A stretch of DNA of 64,000 bases from Spiroplasma turonicum. GTDB lineage: Bacteria > Bacillota_I > Bacilli_A > Mycoplasmatales > Mycoplasmataceae. The notes under the pieces were generated by a model that had not been told where the DNA came from, made no database searches, and saw nothing but the letters and a program-made list of their open reading frames with translations. A program made the translations under genes and the position numbers. Location of the stretch: positions 806,001-870,000 of the forward strand of contig NZ_CP012328.1 of the NCBI RefSeq assembly GCF_001262715.1, given 5' to 3'. Shown in pieces: positions 32,240 through 44,886 of the stretch (positions within the stretch are counted from its first letter, which is position 1; each line of letters opens with the position of its first letter).

Positions 32240-34585
32240 TTAATATATATTGTAAAATTCATCTCCATTTTCATTATAACAATTAATTCCAGTTATTATT
32301 CAATATGGACTTTCTGAATTTTCAGAAATATTTTCTCAGGTAATTTTATATTTATTATTAACAGTTTTATAATCTTTAAAATTACCATATCCATCATAAT
32401 TAATGATTTGTTCATCATTCATTTTTAATTCATCTATACCTAAAACTTTACCAGATAACTTAATTTTTTCTTCATCTAATAAATTTTGTCCTTTAAGTTT
32501 ACTAATTTCATCATCTTGATAATTCAATATTGTTTGATAAGGGTTAAATTTATTAGGTACATTTAATTTTGTTTTTTGCATACTTGCATTTGAAGTAACA
32601 TCTCCATTACCTTTATAATTAATTGTAAATGACATTTTTCCTTTAGTTTGAGTGTTATTATTTGTATCCATTGAAATATCATCAATACTTCAATATTTTT
32701 TATCTGTTAAATATTGAATAACTCCACCATGAACTACTTCCATATCTCTTGATAAATAATCTCTAAATCCTTCAACCATAATCCTAAATTCTTTTTCTCC
32801 TAAAACAGAATCATTTGTAACTCCATTATATAATTTATAAAGAGGAGAATTTTCTTCATAAGCAGAATTTTTATAACCTAATTGACTCATTAACTCGGTT
32901 TTTGAACTAGATGATAATTCTGATATTTTTGTATAGTCTTTATAATCTACTTGTATTTGTTTTATTAAATCTTGATAATCTTTGTCAGCTGCCATTCTAT
33001 AAACTTCTGATCCTAATTTTAATAAATTCATACCACCTATATTATTACTTTTTACAGATTCGTTTCAAACATCATCACTCATATATTCGATAAGTTTTGA
33101 GTAAGCTGATTTGAATGGTGATTTATCATCAACAAACATGCTATTAATAAAACTTTCTTTATCATTTTCACTTAGCTTTTCGAAATTAGCATAAATTTTA
33201 TCAATTATTTGATATATATTTTTAGCATTTGTTCCTGGCAATTTTACATCTTGGTCTTGTTTACTAAATAATTTATCTATTCCTAAATCCTTAACATTTG
33301 GAATAATAAAACCAAAAAGATCTGTTAAAGGTTCTAATGCAGGATCTAAAGAATTAATAGATTTTAATATTTCATCAGTAATTACATTTTTATTTAATGA
33401 ATCAGAACTTATGTTTTTTAAACCTTGTCATAAATTTGTAATAAATGAAAACCCTACAGCTTGAGCAATTTGATTTACATCAAGTCCACTTTCCTTAGAA
33501 TATATATAAGGAGTTAATATATTAGAAAATTCTGTTAACATAGACGCGCCATTAAAAGTTTCTGAGAAATTATCAAACATTGAAGCAAATAATGATATGT
33601 AACCTTTTGCTTTATTATCCCCTGCTTCTTTAACTAAAATATTTCCAGTTGAATTAAATAATTTCATTTCATTAGGTTTACTTGCATTTAATGCTGAACT
33701 AAATGAATTTCGTATATTTTCATTTTTTTCTTGTAAATCATTATAAGAACCAAAGTCTAGGTCTGCAATTTTATCAGAAACTTTTTTATTTGGATAAATT
33801 GCAGATTTTTTAGCTGAACCATTTAACAATAATGAATTGTAATATAAATAACCACTACCATTAGATCCACCAGTACTATCACTAGGTTTTGATACTTCAT
33901 TAGACTTTCCATTTGTATCCCCAGGATTAGCTCCATCAAAACCTTTAGATAATAAATAATTACTTAGTGCTCCAGTATCTTGAATTCCTCATGCTAGGTT
34001 TCTTCTATTCTCTTCTTCAGATAAATCTATATTTTTACCTAAACCAGCAGCAAAGCCCATAGCATTATTTGATTTTTTGTTAAAACCTTGATTACCATCT
34101 TCTGAAAAAGTATCATTAAAATAATAAGCTGGTTTTTCATCAGATACATCACCGTTAATGATTTTTGAATAAAAGTCATTATCATACATACCCATAATAT
34201 AACTAGCTGCCATTGTTGCATTTGTACCATTGTTAATTTTGTCAATGTTTGGTGCTAAATAATTTTTATATTTGTTTAAATCCTCAGTTAAATTGACATT
34301 TTGTCCTTCATAGTTATAAGTTACAGGTAATTTAAGAGACTCAGGCTCTGGAGTTAAAAATAAAGACAAAATTTCATTAATGTTATAATTCAAATTTTCA
34401 TGTCTACCAGCTACAATTAACTTACTAATAAATGAAGCCCCTTCAATCATCTCATTTTGCAAAGGAGTTAAATTGTTATTAACGTCCCCATTATCATTGT
34501 TATTTTTTGTTTTACAAGAAATAACAGTTATCATAGGACTACCAGTTAATAAGATTATTAATAATCCATTTAATAATTTTTTCAT
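32240..34585 (-). CDS. Large lipoprotein
   Basis: A 781-residue lipoprotein. The ATG at 34585 is preferred over an in-frame ATG at 34600, because GAGGTGG precedes it. The signal MKKLLNGLLIILLTGSP ends at the lipobox TVISCKTK. The mature part is polar, rich in Asn, Asp, Ser and Lys, with no recognised domain and no membrane segment. It sits directly downstream of the FtsX-type permease gene, separated by a terminator and its own short promoter region, and is a plausible partner of that permease. Three internal TGA codons are Trp. Large surface lipoproteins of this sort are common in Spiroplasma-like mollicutes. Confidence 0.85.
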
Positions 34586-34655
34586 TTTATTCCACCTCAT
34601 TACTATTATATATTATTTAAAAGTGTTAACATTTTAAAGTTTATTAAATAATAAA

Positions 34656-34681
34656 AAACTAAACTTATTAAGGTTTAGTTT
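34656..34681 (-). terminator. Terminator after the FtsX-type permease
   Basis: AAACTAAAC (34656-34664) and GTTTAGTTT (34673-34681) form a 9-bp stem with an 8-base loop. A T run follows on the minus strand. Confidence 0.75.
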
Positions 34682-34717
34682 ATTTTTTAAGTTTTATAAG
34701 ATTTTAAACAAAATTTA

Positions 34718-37700
34718 TTAATCTTTTCCAATTAAACTTGCCATCCTTGTTTTTTTAACACCAATTATAATTAATGAATAAGAAGATAAGAATATTGCTA
34801 AAGATAATATGAATATAAATGGTAATATTCAATAATTAAACATCATCGGTACCGCTAAATTAACACTTAATAAAATATTTGGAACAATTGCATAGATTAA
34901 TAGAATTACAGAACTCATTGCTAAAATTGATGAAATTATAGTAATTGGTAAGAAAATTCACATCATAATTGAATTAATTTCTTTCATTGAATAACCAAAT
35001 ATCCTCATATTCACCATAAATATTTTATATCTACCAATAAATATATCTGTAATTAAGAAAATAACAATAATAGCTGCAATCATTGATATTGATATAAATA
35101 TTATTGAAATAGAGACAACTGAAGAAAGTAAATTTTTTACTGCATTTTTTTTAGTTAAAACAGAATCACTATGATTTATTGATTGTTTCATATAATCCAT
35201 AAATCCATCCATAGTATTATTACCAGATTTAGGAGTTAACATAATCTTTTCAAGTTGATCTGAATTATAATCATTTGAAGTAATTTTAGAATCTGATCAA
35301 CTATTTAGATTAACATTATCATTAATATTTAAAACTGAATCAAAACTCTCATAACCTTTTAATATATTTGCATAATATTGGTCTAAATAAAACTTATATC
35401 CGTCATATAAATCTTCTACTCCAACAACTTCTAAATTTTCAACATTATCATAGAAAACCTCATCAGAAAATAAAGAGTTTTTTAAAGCTATATTTAATCA
35501 ACTATTTGTAATCCCTGCTTGCATTATTTGATCAATCAAAGGCTTTGTACTTCCATCATTTTCATAAACATAAATATCATATGGATGAACATAATAATAC
35601 TGACTATCTTCTTTTATTTTATTATTCGAATATTTATAATACTCTTCATTCACTTGTTTAATCAAATCATTATTTATTAAGTTTTTTGGTAGTTTTAAAA
35701 GAATATCTTTAGGGTTGAAATATTCTTTGATTTCTCCATTTTCTGTATAGTAAAAATTAGATGCAGAAGAGCTATTTTTTCAATAACTTAATTTATTTAC
35801 ATTTATGTTCCAAATATCTTCTTTAGAGTTTTCTAAGGACCATCATGTTTTATCTAATGGTACAATTTCTTTTGATTTATCAAGATATGTTAAATAATTT
35901 TTTTCCATCTTAATGTTTAATTTTTTACCAACACTATACCCCTTTAATGCCATTTTTTTATTAACAAGAATTGGAATTGTTTTATTTGAATTGTTTTCAT
36001 TATATTTAATTAAACTTTTATTTTTAATATTTATTTTAATCTCATTATTAAAATCAAGCCCGTATCCTACAACATCAGCTTTATTAGATTCATTTAATTG
36101 TCCATCAATTCTTGTGTATAAGCTATCAGTATTAACGTTATAAGGAACCTTAGAGAAGTTAAAACTAAAGTTTTTGTAACTATTTTCATCTTTATCTCAA
36201 TTTTCTTTAATTGAAGAAGGAATAATATTACCAGATATCAATTTAATACAATCATTATAATCTTTTGCATCATTTATTTGTTGTTGATTAAATAATTGTG
36301 GTAATAATTTACAAGCAAAAGTATTTGTAAATTGTTTTACAACATTATTAATAGCAGGGTTAACTTCCTGAGATAATTCAATAATATAATCTAATACGCT
36401 TGGTGATAAAAGTATACCTTTAAAAGTAGCTAAATTATATAGGAATGAGTCTTGCATTACTTGAGCAAACAATTTAGGATTAGCTCTTCAATAGCTTAAT
36501 TCAGATTTATCTAACAATGAGTGGTATGTATTAGTTTTTTCATCTTTAATTTTTACATTAAAAATTGATGAATCATTATTTACATCACTTATATTATAAC
36601 TATTATCATAATAAGTATATTTTGATAAAGGATTATTTGCAGTTACACTTGAATATGAGTATTCATTATTATATGTCATATTTTTATAAAACTCATTTGA
36701 CATTTCACTAAGAATATTTGGTGTAATTGAAGATATTAATAATACAATTGTTGAAACAAATACAACAAAGAAAAAGGAAACTAAATCTCTAATTGAAGAT
36801 GCAAATATAATGTTTCTTAATTTTGATGTAAATTTAAATGTCTTAAACTTAGAAAATATTTTTGTTATATATAATCGTGGTTTAGCATTATTGGGTGGTT
36901 CTAATAATTTTAAAGGCGATTTATTAACTTTTATATAACTAATTGTAAATACTATAATACCAATTAATAGTACAAAAAATAACAATTCAGATAATAACAT
37001 TATTCAATTAACTGTTAAATCATTTGGTATATCGAAATATTTTGCAAAGATATCAGTTAAAATTTTCTGTATTCCAATACTAAATGACCAACCAATTGGA
37101 ATTATTAATAATAATGGTAAACACATATAAGAAATATAATTTAAAATAATTTTAAAATTCGAATATCCTAATGATTTTAAATTACCAATTTGAGATCTTT
37201 GAGAATCTAATATTCTTTTAAACAATCTATTTATTACAAAACATAGAGCTAATATAAATAATATGCTGAAGGCAATTGCAATATAATAAAAGACTTTTAC
37301 TATTTTATCAAATAAAGTAGATCTTAAACCTAAAGTTGATAATTCATCAAAACCTTGAACATTTGCTCTCGATAAGCTTGTTGGTAATTCTTTATCTGGA
37401 TTATTAATTTTATCAACAATTTTTCCTAAATTTAATATATTATCTGCTAAATATAATTTATATAAATCTATATCATCATTCATATTAGCTTCATTTTGAC
37501 CAATATATTTTAAATACACTCTTGAAACATCTTGATATTTAGAAGGGTCTACATAATTAACATCATCTTTATTAGTTCTAAATTTTAAACCATATAAATT
37601 AGTTGAGATATAAAAAATAGCATTAGTATTTTGGTCTACCATTAAGTCTTCTTCATAAATTGTTGGATATAAATTTAAAGCATTCGACATACTTCCATCT

Positions 37701-39031
37701 AACCTATATTTTTGAGAATCTTTAAACTCACCAGGAAATATATTATAACTTTCTCCAATTCTCATATTATTAGTTCTAAAATGACCAATAGAAGTTAAGA
37801 AAGAGTTTTCAGTAAATACATCATTACTATCTAATTTTTCATAAACAGTATTCAAATCATTATTATAAAATTCAGTAACATACTTGCCATCTATTTTTTT
37901 ATTATAAAAACTTGATATATAACGATACTTTTCACCATTATTCCCTCACATTACAACTTCATTAGTTACAGTTGATGTAAAATTTGTCAAATTTGAAAGC
38001 ATCTTATTAAATGAATCAAATCAATTTCTTGAAGTTAAATGCTTATTATCAACTAAATAACCTTCTTGATGTTCTAATGTTTTAAATATATTTTCAGACT
38101 CATAATTTCTTATAAAAATTGATGAGTATTTAGAAAACAAATTATATTCATCAGTTGAAAATTTTTGAAGATTATTATTTATATAGTATAAATCTTTATT
38201 TCCAACTTTATTAAAACCATTATTTACTAATTCATTGATTTTTGCAATTCTATTATCAAGTGAATCATCTTCATTATATATTTCTAAAATTTCATATTTA
38301 ATTGAATATGTAATAAATGAGTTATTTAAATAAAACATATAATTAAATATATTTATTGCTGCATCCTTTTTTAATAAGCTAAATTCATCAATACTTCCAT
38401 TGAAAAAATCAAACTTTTTGTATAAATTACCAATTAATGAATTTAAAAAATAATTTGAATCAAAATTAAATTTAAAAAGGTCACCAAATTCTCCTTTTTT
38501 AACAACATTAATTTTTTGTTCTTCATTATAATTTAAAATAGATTGACTTTCATTAGGATAATAATGACTATTTTTTGGAGGTGTTGTACCTTCTACATCT
38601 CCAAAATGAAAGTTTATTTGTTTTTTGTTGTCTTTAGAATAAACAGATGATAAGTAGCAATCTTCATTAAGTTTATTATCACAATAAGGAGAAAAGATAT
38701 ATTTTTTTAACGCATTTTCATCACCAAAATTAAGTGATTGAAAATACTCTTTTTCATCACCTTTTTGAGTTTCATTTATTTTAGTATTAAAGGCAAATCA
38801 TGGACTAAAAGTTTGTGTGTCGTTAGATTTATAACCACTAGAATTAAATCGATAAGAATAATCAAATCCCTTAAAGTTTTTAGTTATAGTATCGTTAGAT
38901 TTTATTAAATTACTTGAAACAATACCAAAAGTTGATGTAAATACAACTGACACCAAAACTAAAATAATATATATGCTAAATTGAACATATTCCCTAAGAA
39001 GTTTTCTTAGTCCATTTTTAAAAAGTAACAC
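34718..39031 (-). CDS. Giant FtsX/MacB-type ABC permease
   Basis: A 1437-residue membrane protein. The start is GTG at 39031 with GGGAG six bases upstream; the overlapping ATG at 39033 is out of frame. A helix near residues 17-38 is followed by a large outer domain of about 530 residues, then three helices with an FtsX block (FKRILDSQRSQIGNLKSLGYS, about 579-700). A helix near 750 leads to a second outer domain of about 540 residues, and a C-terminal FtsX block (about 1310-1430, IGRYKIFMVNMRIFGYSMKE) closes the protein. The two-module layout resembles large mollicute exporters or lipoprotein-handling permeases. No ATPase gene is adjacent, so it must use one encoded elsewhere. Many TGA tryptophans are present. 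Confidence 0.87.
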
Positions 39032-39208
39032 ATTAATCTCCCAACTTTAATATATTTTAAATTATAACATTTTTAACATAAAATAAAATTATGAATATTT
39101 TATGTAAATAAATGTAATTATAATTATTAATAATGAGACTTAAATTGTTTTTAAGATATTAAAAATTAAACATTATTTGAAAGTTTGAAGGTTAATAGTA
39201 TATAAAAA

Positions 39209-39231
39209 AAAGCAGTAATTAATACTGCTTT
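39209..39231 (-). terminator. Terminator after the dipeptidase gene's divergent neighbour gap
   Basis: AAAGCAGTA (39209-39217) and TACTGCTTT (39223-39231) form a 9-bp stem with a 5-base loop, followed on the minus strand by a long T run. It ends the dipeptidase transcript, whose stop codon is 9 bases away. Confidence 0.8.
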
Positions 39232-39239
39232 TATAAAAA

Positions 39240-40589
39240 TTATAATTTTGTTAATTTTGCAATAGATTTAGCATATATTTCAATCATTTTTTTCAATTCA
39301 TCGATTTTTACATATTCATTATAAGCGTGCATTGTAGATTCTTCAATATTAAACTCAGCACCAAAAGCGATCATGTTTGGCATTGATTTTGCAAATGTAC
39401 CCCCACCAATTGCGATTGGTTCTGATTTATAATCTCCAGTAACTTCTTGATAAACTGACATTATTTTCTTAACAACATCACTATCTTTTGCAAAATATAC
39501 ACTATTTTCAATAGAACTTACTATAAGTTCCATATCAAAATCTTTAATAAAACTGATTAACTTATCATTTATATCTTTTCTTGGATCAAATGTACAAGGA
39601 ACTCTAAAATTAATTGTAAATCTAAAATCTTTATTTGTAATTTTTAAAATTCCATTACAAGCAGTTAAATCTCCAGTTTCATCATTTATTTTACCAAATA
39701 CTTTTTCCATATTATGGTCTAAATGAAAGTAATTTGCAACAAATTGAACTAATGGGTGTTTTATTCCTATATAATCCATAGCTTTTAATAATCAACTTGA
39801 AGCAGCAACACCCTTTTCAGGTAAACTACCATGACTTGCAACTCCTTTAACATATAATTTATCATTTTCAAGGTAATTTGAAATATTATTATCATTTAAA
39901 TAATTTTGAATTTCATTGATTTTATCACCTTTATAATAAACCAAGTCATTTACAGCGTTATAAACTTCTCCACCCATGACTTCAAAATCACAATCATATT
40001 CACCTATTAAGTCTATATCATCAATTCATTTTTCTGCATAAACAACAGGAAAATGTCCGTCTGGAACATAACCTAAATCACAAATTCTTTCATTAGCAAC
40101 ATATGATTCCATACATTCTCAAGTAGTTTCTTCAGTAGTTCCAAATATAAATCTAATTGTATAGTCTGGTTCAAAACCATTATCAATTAAATATTTAAAT
40201 GCAAATAAATTCATCATTGTTGGTCCCTTGTCATCAAATGAGCCACGACCAAATAATTTTCCATCTTTTTCAATTGGTTCAAAAGGAGGATTGTTTCATT
40301 CTGTTATATTTCCAGGAGGAACAACATCTAGATGGCAAATAATACCAAATAGTTTTTCACCATTACCATAATCAGCATAACCATATTTATAATCATCAGC
40401 TATAAATGTTTTCATACCAAAACTTTTACATAAATTTATACAATGATCAAGTACATTTCTAATATCTTGATCAATTGGTGTACCTTTTTCAGCAATTTTT
40501 CTATAAGAAGGCATTGATACTACTTTTTTTGTTTCTTCCAATGCATCTTGAAAGTATTCATTTAATAATATGTCTTTATTAATTTCCAT
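39240..40589 (-). CDS. pepV: PepV-like dipeptidase, M20 family
   Basis: A 449-residue cytosolic zinc peptidase. Visible metal-site residues are H86 and D88 in ICHLDVVPPG, the Asp of GRGSFDDKGP, the Glu pair of FGTTEET, and the late histidine in EESTMHAYNEYV. The lid-domain region SHGSLPEKGVAAS also fits PepV. It would hydrolyse dipeptides in the cytoplasm to supply amino acids. A strong ribosome site (TGAGGAGGTAG) precedes the ATG. Length and domain order match the family. Confidence 0.93.
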
Positions 40590-40672
40590 TTTTCTACCTC
40601 CTCAAGTATTATACAATAAATAAAAAAATGTATTTGTTATTTAAAGATTTAAAAATAAAATTAATTTTTATC

Positions 40673-41662
40673 TTAATCAGGATAATATTTTTGCTTTATA
40701 AAGTCAAGTGTAGTACATACCAATGGAACTGTTGATAATAATATTATTAAATCAAATAATGTATTTATACCATTGTAAATAAAAGAGTAAGCAACTCGAT
40801 TATCTCAATTAAATTCAAAATATACATCACCATTAACATTAGGATTTAATCAATAAACAACACCACTTATTGATCTACATATAAACATAATTATAAAAGG
40901 TATTATAATAAAGTTTAAAAAAGAAATTGCTCTTAACATTTTATTATTAGTTGATTTTTTAGGTTTAAAAAAACAACTAATTGACATTAATACTGTTGGT
41001 ATTCAATAGTCAAATAAAAATTGTAAAACAGATAATTTATAAGTTGCTGGATTAATTAATGTTATAAAAGCACATAATAAACATAGTAATAATGATTTTG
41101 AAAAACTCAATAAATAGCAACCAAAAAAAATGATCATATATTTAAATGGTAAAGTGATACCGAATGGGATTGGTGGTACTAAACCAGTAACAAAATCAAA
41201 AATTTCAAATAATGCAAGCAGTAATGAAATTATTGTAATGTCAATTATTTTTAATCTATCTTTACTTATAATCATTTTATTAAATCTTAAGTTAATTAAA
41301 TAAATAACTAGTATTTCAATGTTAAGTGCAATTATTGAACTAAAAATATTTGATTTAAAATCATAAGTGTTATAAAAATAATTTATTATTGAATTTATTG
41401 ATAATATTACATATATAAATAAAGCAAATATAAACATAAAAATAAAAGTAAATTTCATAGTGGTGTTAATTGGAACTTCATAAACAGAATTATCTTCATA
41501 AACTTCTGTTGTTGTATTTACTAATTTATTTAACAAAAAATAAGTCAGAACAATAAATAATGAAAGTCTTAAAATAGAAAATGTAATTGATACATATAAT
41601 ATTTTTAGATTTTTAGTTATTTTTGAATTATTGTATATATCATTAAATTCATTTTTTTCCAT
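40673..41662 (-). CDS. Multi-spanning membrane protein, ThiT-like ECF substrate component
   Basis: A 329-residue membrane protein with eight to ten hydrophobic segments. The central part (about 150-230) resembles the thiamine-binding S-component ThiT: TGLVPPIPFGITLPFKYM, a serine/leucine-rich helix, then LSVLQFLFDYWIPTVLM, close to the ThiT 'Q.LLDY' segment. It is longer than ThiT (about 190 residues) because of an N-terminal extension with two extra helices and a polar loop. If correct, it would bind a vitamin for a shared ECF module encoded elsewhere. This is a similarity call from motifs only. Confidence 0.5.
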
Positions 41663-41705
41663 ACTTTAATAATACATTTAAAAAATTAAAAATAATAAAC
41701 TATTA

Positions 41706-42707
41706 TTAAATAGTCGCAATAATTAGATCTAATGATTTTTTAATACTATCGAAATCAGATACTATCTTTATAAATAGTTGTTTTTTAAACTTTTTATAAC
41801 TATTAATTGTTGAATAATTTAGTATTCCTATTTGTTCAATTATATTATTTTTTAAAACTGACATTCTTTTATAATAAACTTTTTCATTAAATCCTATTTC
41901 CAAAAAATCTTTATGATTTGATGATAATATTTTATCAATAAGTTTAGGAGATAAAAATAAAGGTCCCTTAATATCATTGGCATCAACATTAATTCTATAG
42001 TTTTTGTTAAAAACAATAGACTCTGATTTAAAAGACCTCCTATTTAATTTAACTTTTTCAACTTTTATATCATTAAATGAACTGTCATATTTATTTGTTG
42101 TAATATACATTGTACTTACACAATTATACCTAGACTTAATAAATAAAATTAATAGAAATAATACTATCGTATTTTCAATATCAATACTCATTAAAAAATC
42201 AACCTTTGGTAATTTCACAGGTTTTTCAATATAAAATGTTATTTCGTTGTTTTTATAAATAAATGTAATAGTGTTTTCAATACCTTTTCTAGTTTCTTTA
42301 TTATTATTATAAAAAAAGTTAAAATTACTAATATTAATATCTTTTAGATAAACTGATGCAAAATAATTATAAATTTTAAACATTTTTTTATTATCAAATT
42401 GTCTTTTTATAATTAAATTCTCTCGTCTTTTAGCTTTATCACTTAAAAAATAAATTAAAATAAGAAAAAATAAAGAAAAAATTCCTATTATTACAATTGT
42501 TATACCAATAATAAAAATAATTGATTTAATCTTAATATCAAATTTTAAAACATATATCATTAAAAACCCTAAAAATGTAATAATTAAACCTAATGTTGAG
42601 ATTATTTTATAAGTAAGTGAAACTTTATATAAATAATTCAAATTTTTTATTAGTACCATATCAGTTTTAAAATATTCATCAATTTTATTATATAAATCTT
42701 CTTTCAT
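41706..42707 (-). CDS. DUF3137-like membrane protein
   Basis: A 333-residue protein. Two neighbouring helices (about residues 33-53 and 62-88) lie near the N-terminus, then a mostly soluble domain. The segment FNKNYRINVDANDIKGPLFL followed by SPKLIDKIL and LEIGFNEKVYYK resembles the DUF3137 pattern, in which an 'F.V...D...A....P...' block is followed by a short beta strand. The function of that family is unknown. The start has the site TGGAGTAAAT. It lies 43 bases upstream of the ThiT-like gene, so the two may share a transcript. Confidence 0.6.
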   Translation of the reverse strand: MKEDLYNKIDEYFKTDMVLIKNLNYLYKVSLTYKIISTLGLIITFLGFLMIYVLKFDIKIKSIIFIIGITIVIIGIFSLFFLILIYFLSDKAKRRENLIIKRQFDNKKMFKIYNYFASVYLKDINISNFNFFYNNNKETRKGIENTITFIYKNNEITFYIEKPVKLPKVDFLMSIDIENTIVLFLLILFIKSRYNCVSTMYITTNKYDSSFNDIKVEKVKLNRRSFKSESIVFNKNYRINVDANDIKGPLFLSPKLIDKILSSNHKDFLEIGFNEKVYYKRMSVLKNNIIEQIGILNYSTINSYKKFKKQLFIKIVSDFDSIKKSLDLIIATI

Positions 42708-42775
42708 ATTTACTCCATTTAAAACTTTATACTTATAATATTATAATCAAAAAGTCTTATAAAAAAATATTATTT

Positions 42776-44640
42776 GATTCATTTAAATATTAATGTATTA
42801 AGTAAGACTAATATTGATGAAAAAAACATTATAAACATTCCTATTATTGGAGTTAATAAACCAGTAATTGACAATGGTATAACAACAATGTTATAAATAA
42901 ATGCTCAAAATAAGTTAGTGTAAATTAGTTTTTTTTGTATATTTTGCAAGCTTTATTGATTCTGATATTAGATTTATATCAGGATTTAAAGGATTAATGT
43001 CTGACTCTAAATTTAAAAATGCTTTTTTAGATATAACCGAAATAGACAAATCGGCTTTTTTGAATTGCAAGTATGTCGTTAATTCCATCACCAACATATA
43101 ATACTTTTTTACTATTAGTTTGATTTTTTTTTAATTATATCAAGCTTTTCATTTATACTTTTTTGAGCATATACTTTATCTATATTCAATTAATTAGCAA
43201 CAGTATGAGCCACTTTTATATTATCAACAGTAATCATAACAACTTCCAAGCCCATTTTTTTGTTTTAATTGAATTATATGAACTATTTCTAAATTGATCT
43301 TCAAACTCTATCATTGCAACAATAATATTATTTTCAATAATTAAAGATGTAGTATTTTCTATTTTATTAAAATCAATATTTATATTAGATTTTAAAGTTT
43401 AAATTATAATCAGATATTGGTAAAATTTTATATTCATTTTTATTAATAAAAATGTCTGATTATCTATTTTTTCAACTAATATATCATTATTTAATTTAAT
43501 ATTGCTTGTTCAAAGATAGTTAATTACACCAGTATCTATAAGGTGTATTAGTTGTTTTTCAATTAATACTATGATTTCGAGAAACTTTATATTTCGTGTA
43601 AATTTTTTAACTTTTATTTCACCATCTGTTAATGTTCCAATTTTATCAAATGCAACTACATATACTGAAGAGAACTTTTGGAATGATTCTGTCTATTAAA
43701 AGTAATACCTTTTTTAGCAGCTTTTGTTGAGCCAATCATAATTGCAATGGTATTGCTATTCCTAAAGAACATGGGCCATGCAGAAACTAATATAGTAACT
43801 AATATTTTTAATGAAACATAAAGATTATGTTTATTAATTAAAAAATAAGATATTAAAAATCCAAATAAAGATAAAAATACAATTAATGGGGTAAAATAAA
43901 TTTTAATTTTATCAATTATAGTTTGAAGTTGAGAATTCTAAGATTGAATTGTCAAAATTTTTGTAATAACTTTATTAATAAAAGAATCAGTATTTTTGTT
44001 TTTAACTAATAAAAGTAAGCTATCTGATTTGCATTTCATTCCTGAAAATATAAAATCATTTTTAAAAAATGTTTTAGAAATATTTTCTCCATCAATAATT
44101 TGAGTATTAACATTTGCTTTATAATTTAATAAAATTCCATCCAATGGTATTATTTCATTAGATTTTATTTTAATAACATTATTAACATTAACGATATTTA
44201 TATTTACATAATCTTCAAGATTATTCGAAATTTTTATTACTCTTGTTGGTATTAATGATGTTATTCTTTTTAAATCTTTAGAAACAAAACCTTTTATTTT
44301 ATTAGTTATATAATCTCCAGATTTGACAAATAAAATTACAAAAATTCCAAAGTCTACTAAGTCTGGATATAAATTATTTGCCAATTGATAAACTGATAAA
44401 TATTATAGATGTTTGCGTTGATAAAAATATTAGTTTATCATACCTATATTTTTTTAAACAAATATTTCGTAATAAGTCTTTTTAATAAAATTAAAACCAT
44501 GATACCTACAACTCAAAAAAATAATAAAAAATAAATGGATGCTTTTTTAACTTTCAATTATATACCTTCAAAACCTAATTTTAATTTGTAAATTTTTGTC
44601 AAAAGAATTTAATGTTGCATCAACATCAGTTACAATAAAC
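42776..44640 (-). pseudogene. Ruined heavy-metal P-type ATPase (P1B)
   Basis: Successive frames carry, in order, pieces of a CopA-like ATPase. They are a region with the actuator motif degraded to DGENISK, the membrane motif as SAWPCSLGIAIP (normally CPC), the phosphorylation site as FDKIGTLTDG (normally DKTGT), the hinge YVGDGINDILAIQ, and the last helices (YNIVVIPLSITGLLTPIIG). Several frameshifts and stops break the frame. Both the metal-binding cysteine and the threonine of DKTGT are changed, so loss is old and complete. No metal-binding domain was found at the N-terminus. Confidence 0.87.
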
Positions 44641-44654
44641 TTAATTTATCATTA

Positions 44655-44744
44655 TTTATTTTAATCATTTATTTTTGGCATTATTTAATTTCTTTCAAAA
44701 AAAACCAGTAATTTTATACTGGTTTGCTTATCTTCCTTTTTGCT
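44655..44744 (-). mobile_element. Remnant left end of the 28351-29841 insertion sequence
   Basis: Read on the minus strand, the sequence starts AGCAAAAAGGAAG at 44744 and follows the intact element's left end almost base for base: the same terminator hairpin (44704-44723), a similar spacer and the transposase start ATGCCAAAAAT. Similarity fades after about 85-90 bases. No right end was found, so this is a truncated copy. It lies just upstream of the ruined P-type ATPase. Confidence 0.8.
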
Positions 44745-44849
44745 TTGTTAAAAAGTTAAAATATATTTTAATTTATTTATTAAAAACTTCTACTTATTAT
44801 TTCAAAACCTATACTTTATCTAATTTTATTATGAAAATAATCAAATAAA

Positions 44850-44886
44850 AATTCTTTATAATTTTTAAATAAAACTATAAAGAATT
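44850..44886 (-). terminator. Terminator overlapping the end of the membrane protein gene
   Basis: AATTCTTTATA (44850-44860) and TATAAAGAATT (44876-44886) form an 11-bp stem with a 15-base loop. A T run follows on the minus strand. The upstream arm lies in the last codons of the gene at 44875-46725. Confidence 0.65.

Noticed and set aside
44655-44744. The 44.7-kb hairpin taken as an ordinary gene terminator only
   Set aside because: Its flanks match the IS left end over about 90 bases, and the true terminator of the upstream gene lies at 44850-44886.
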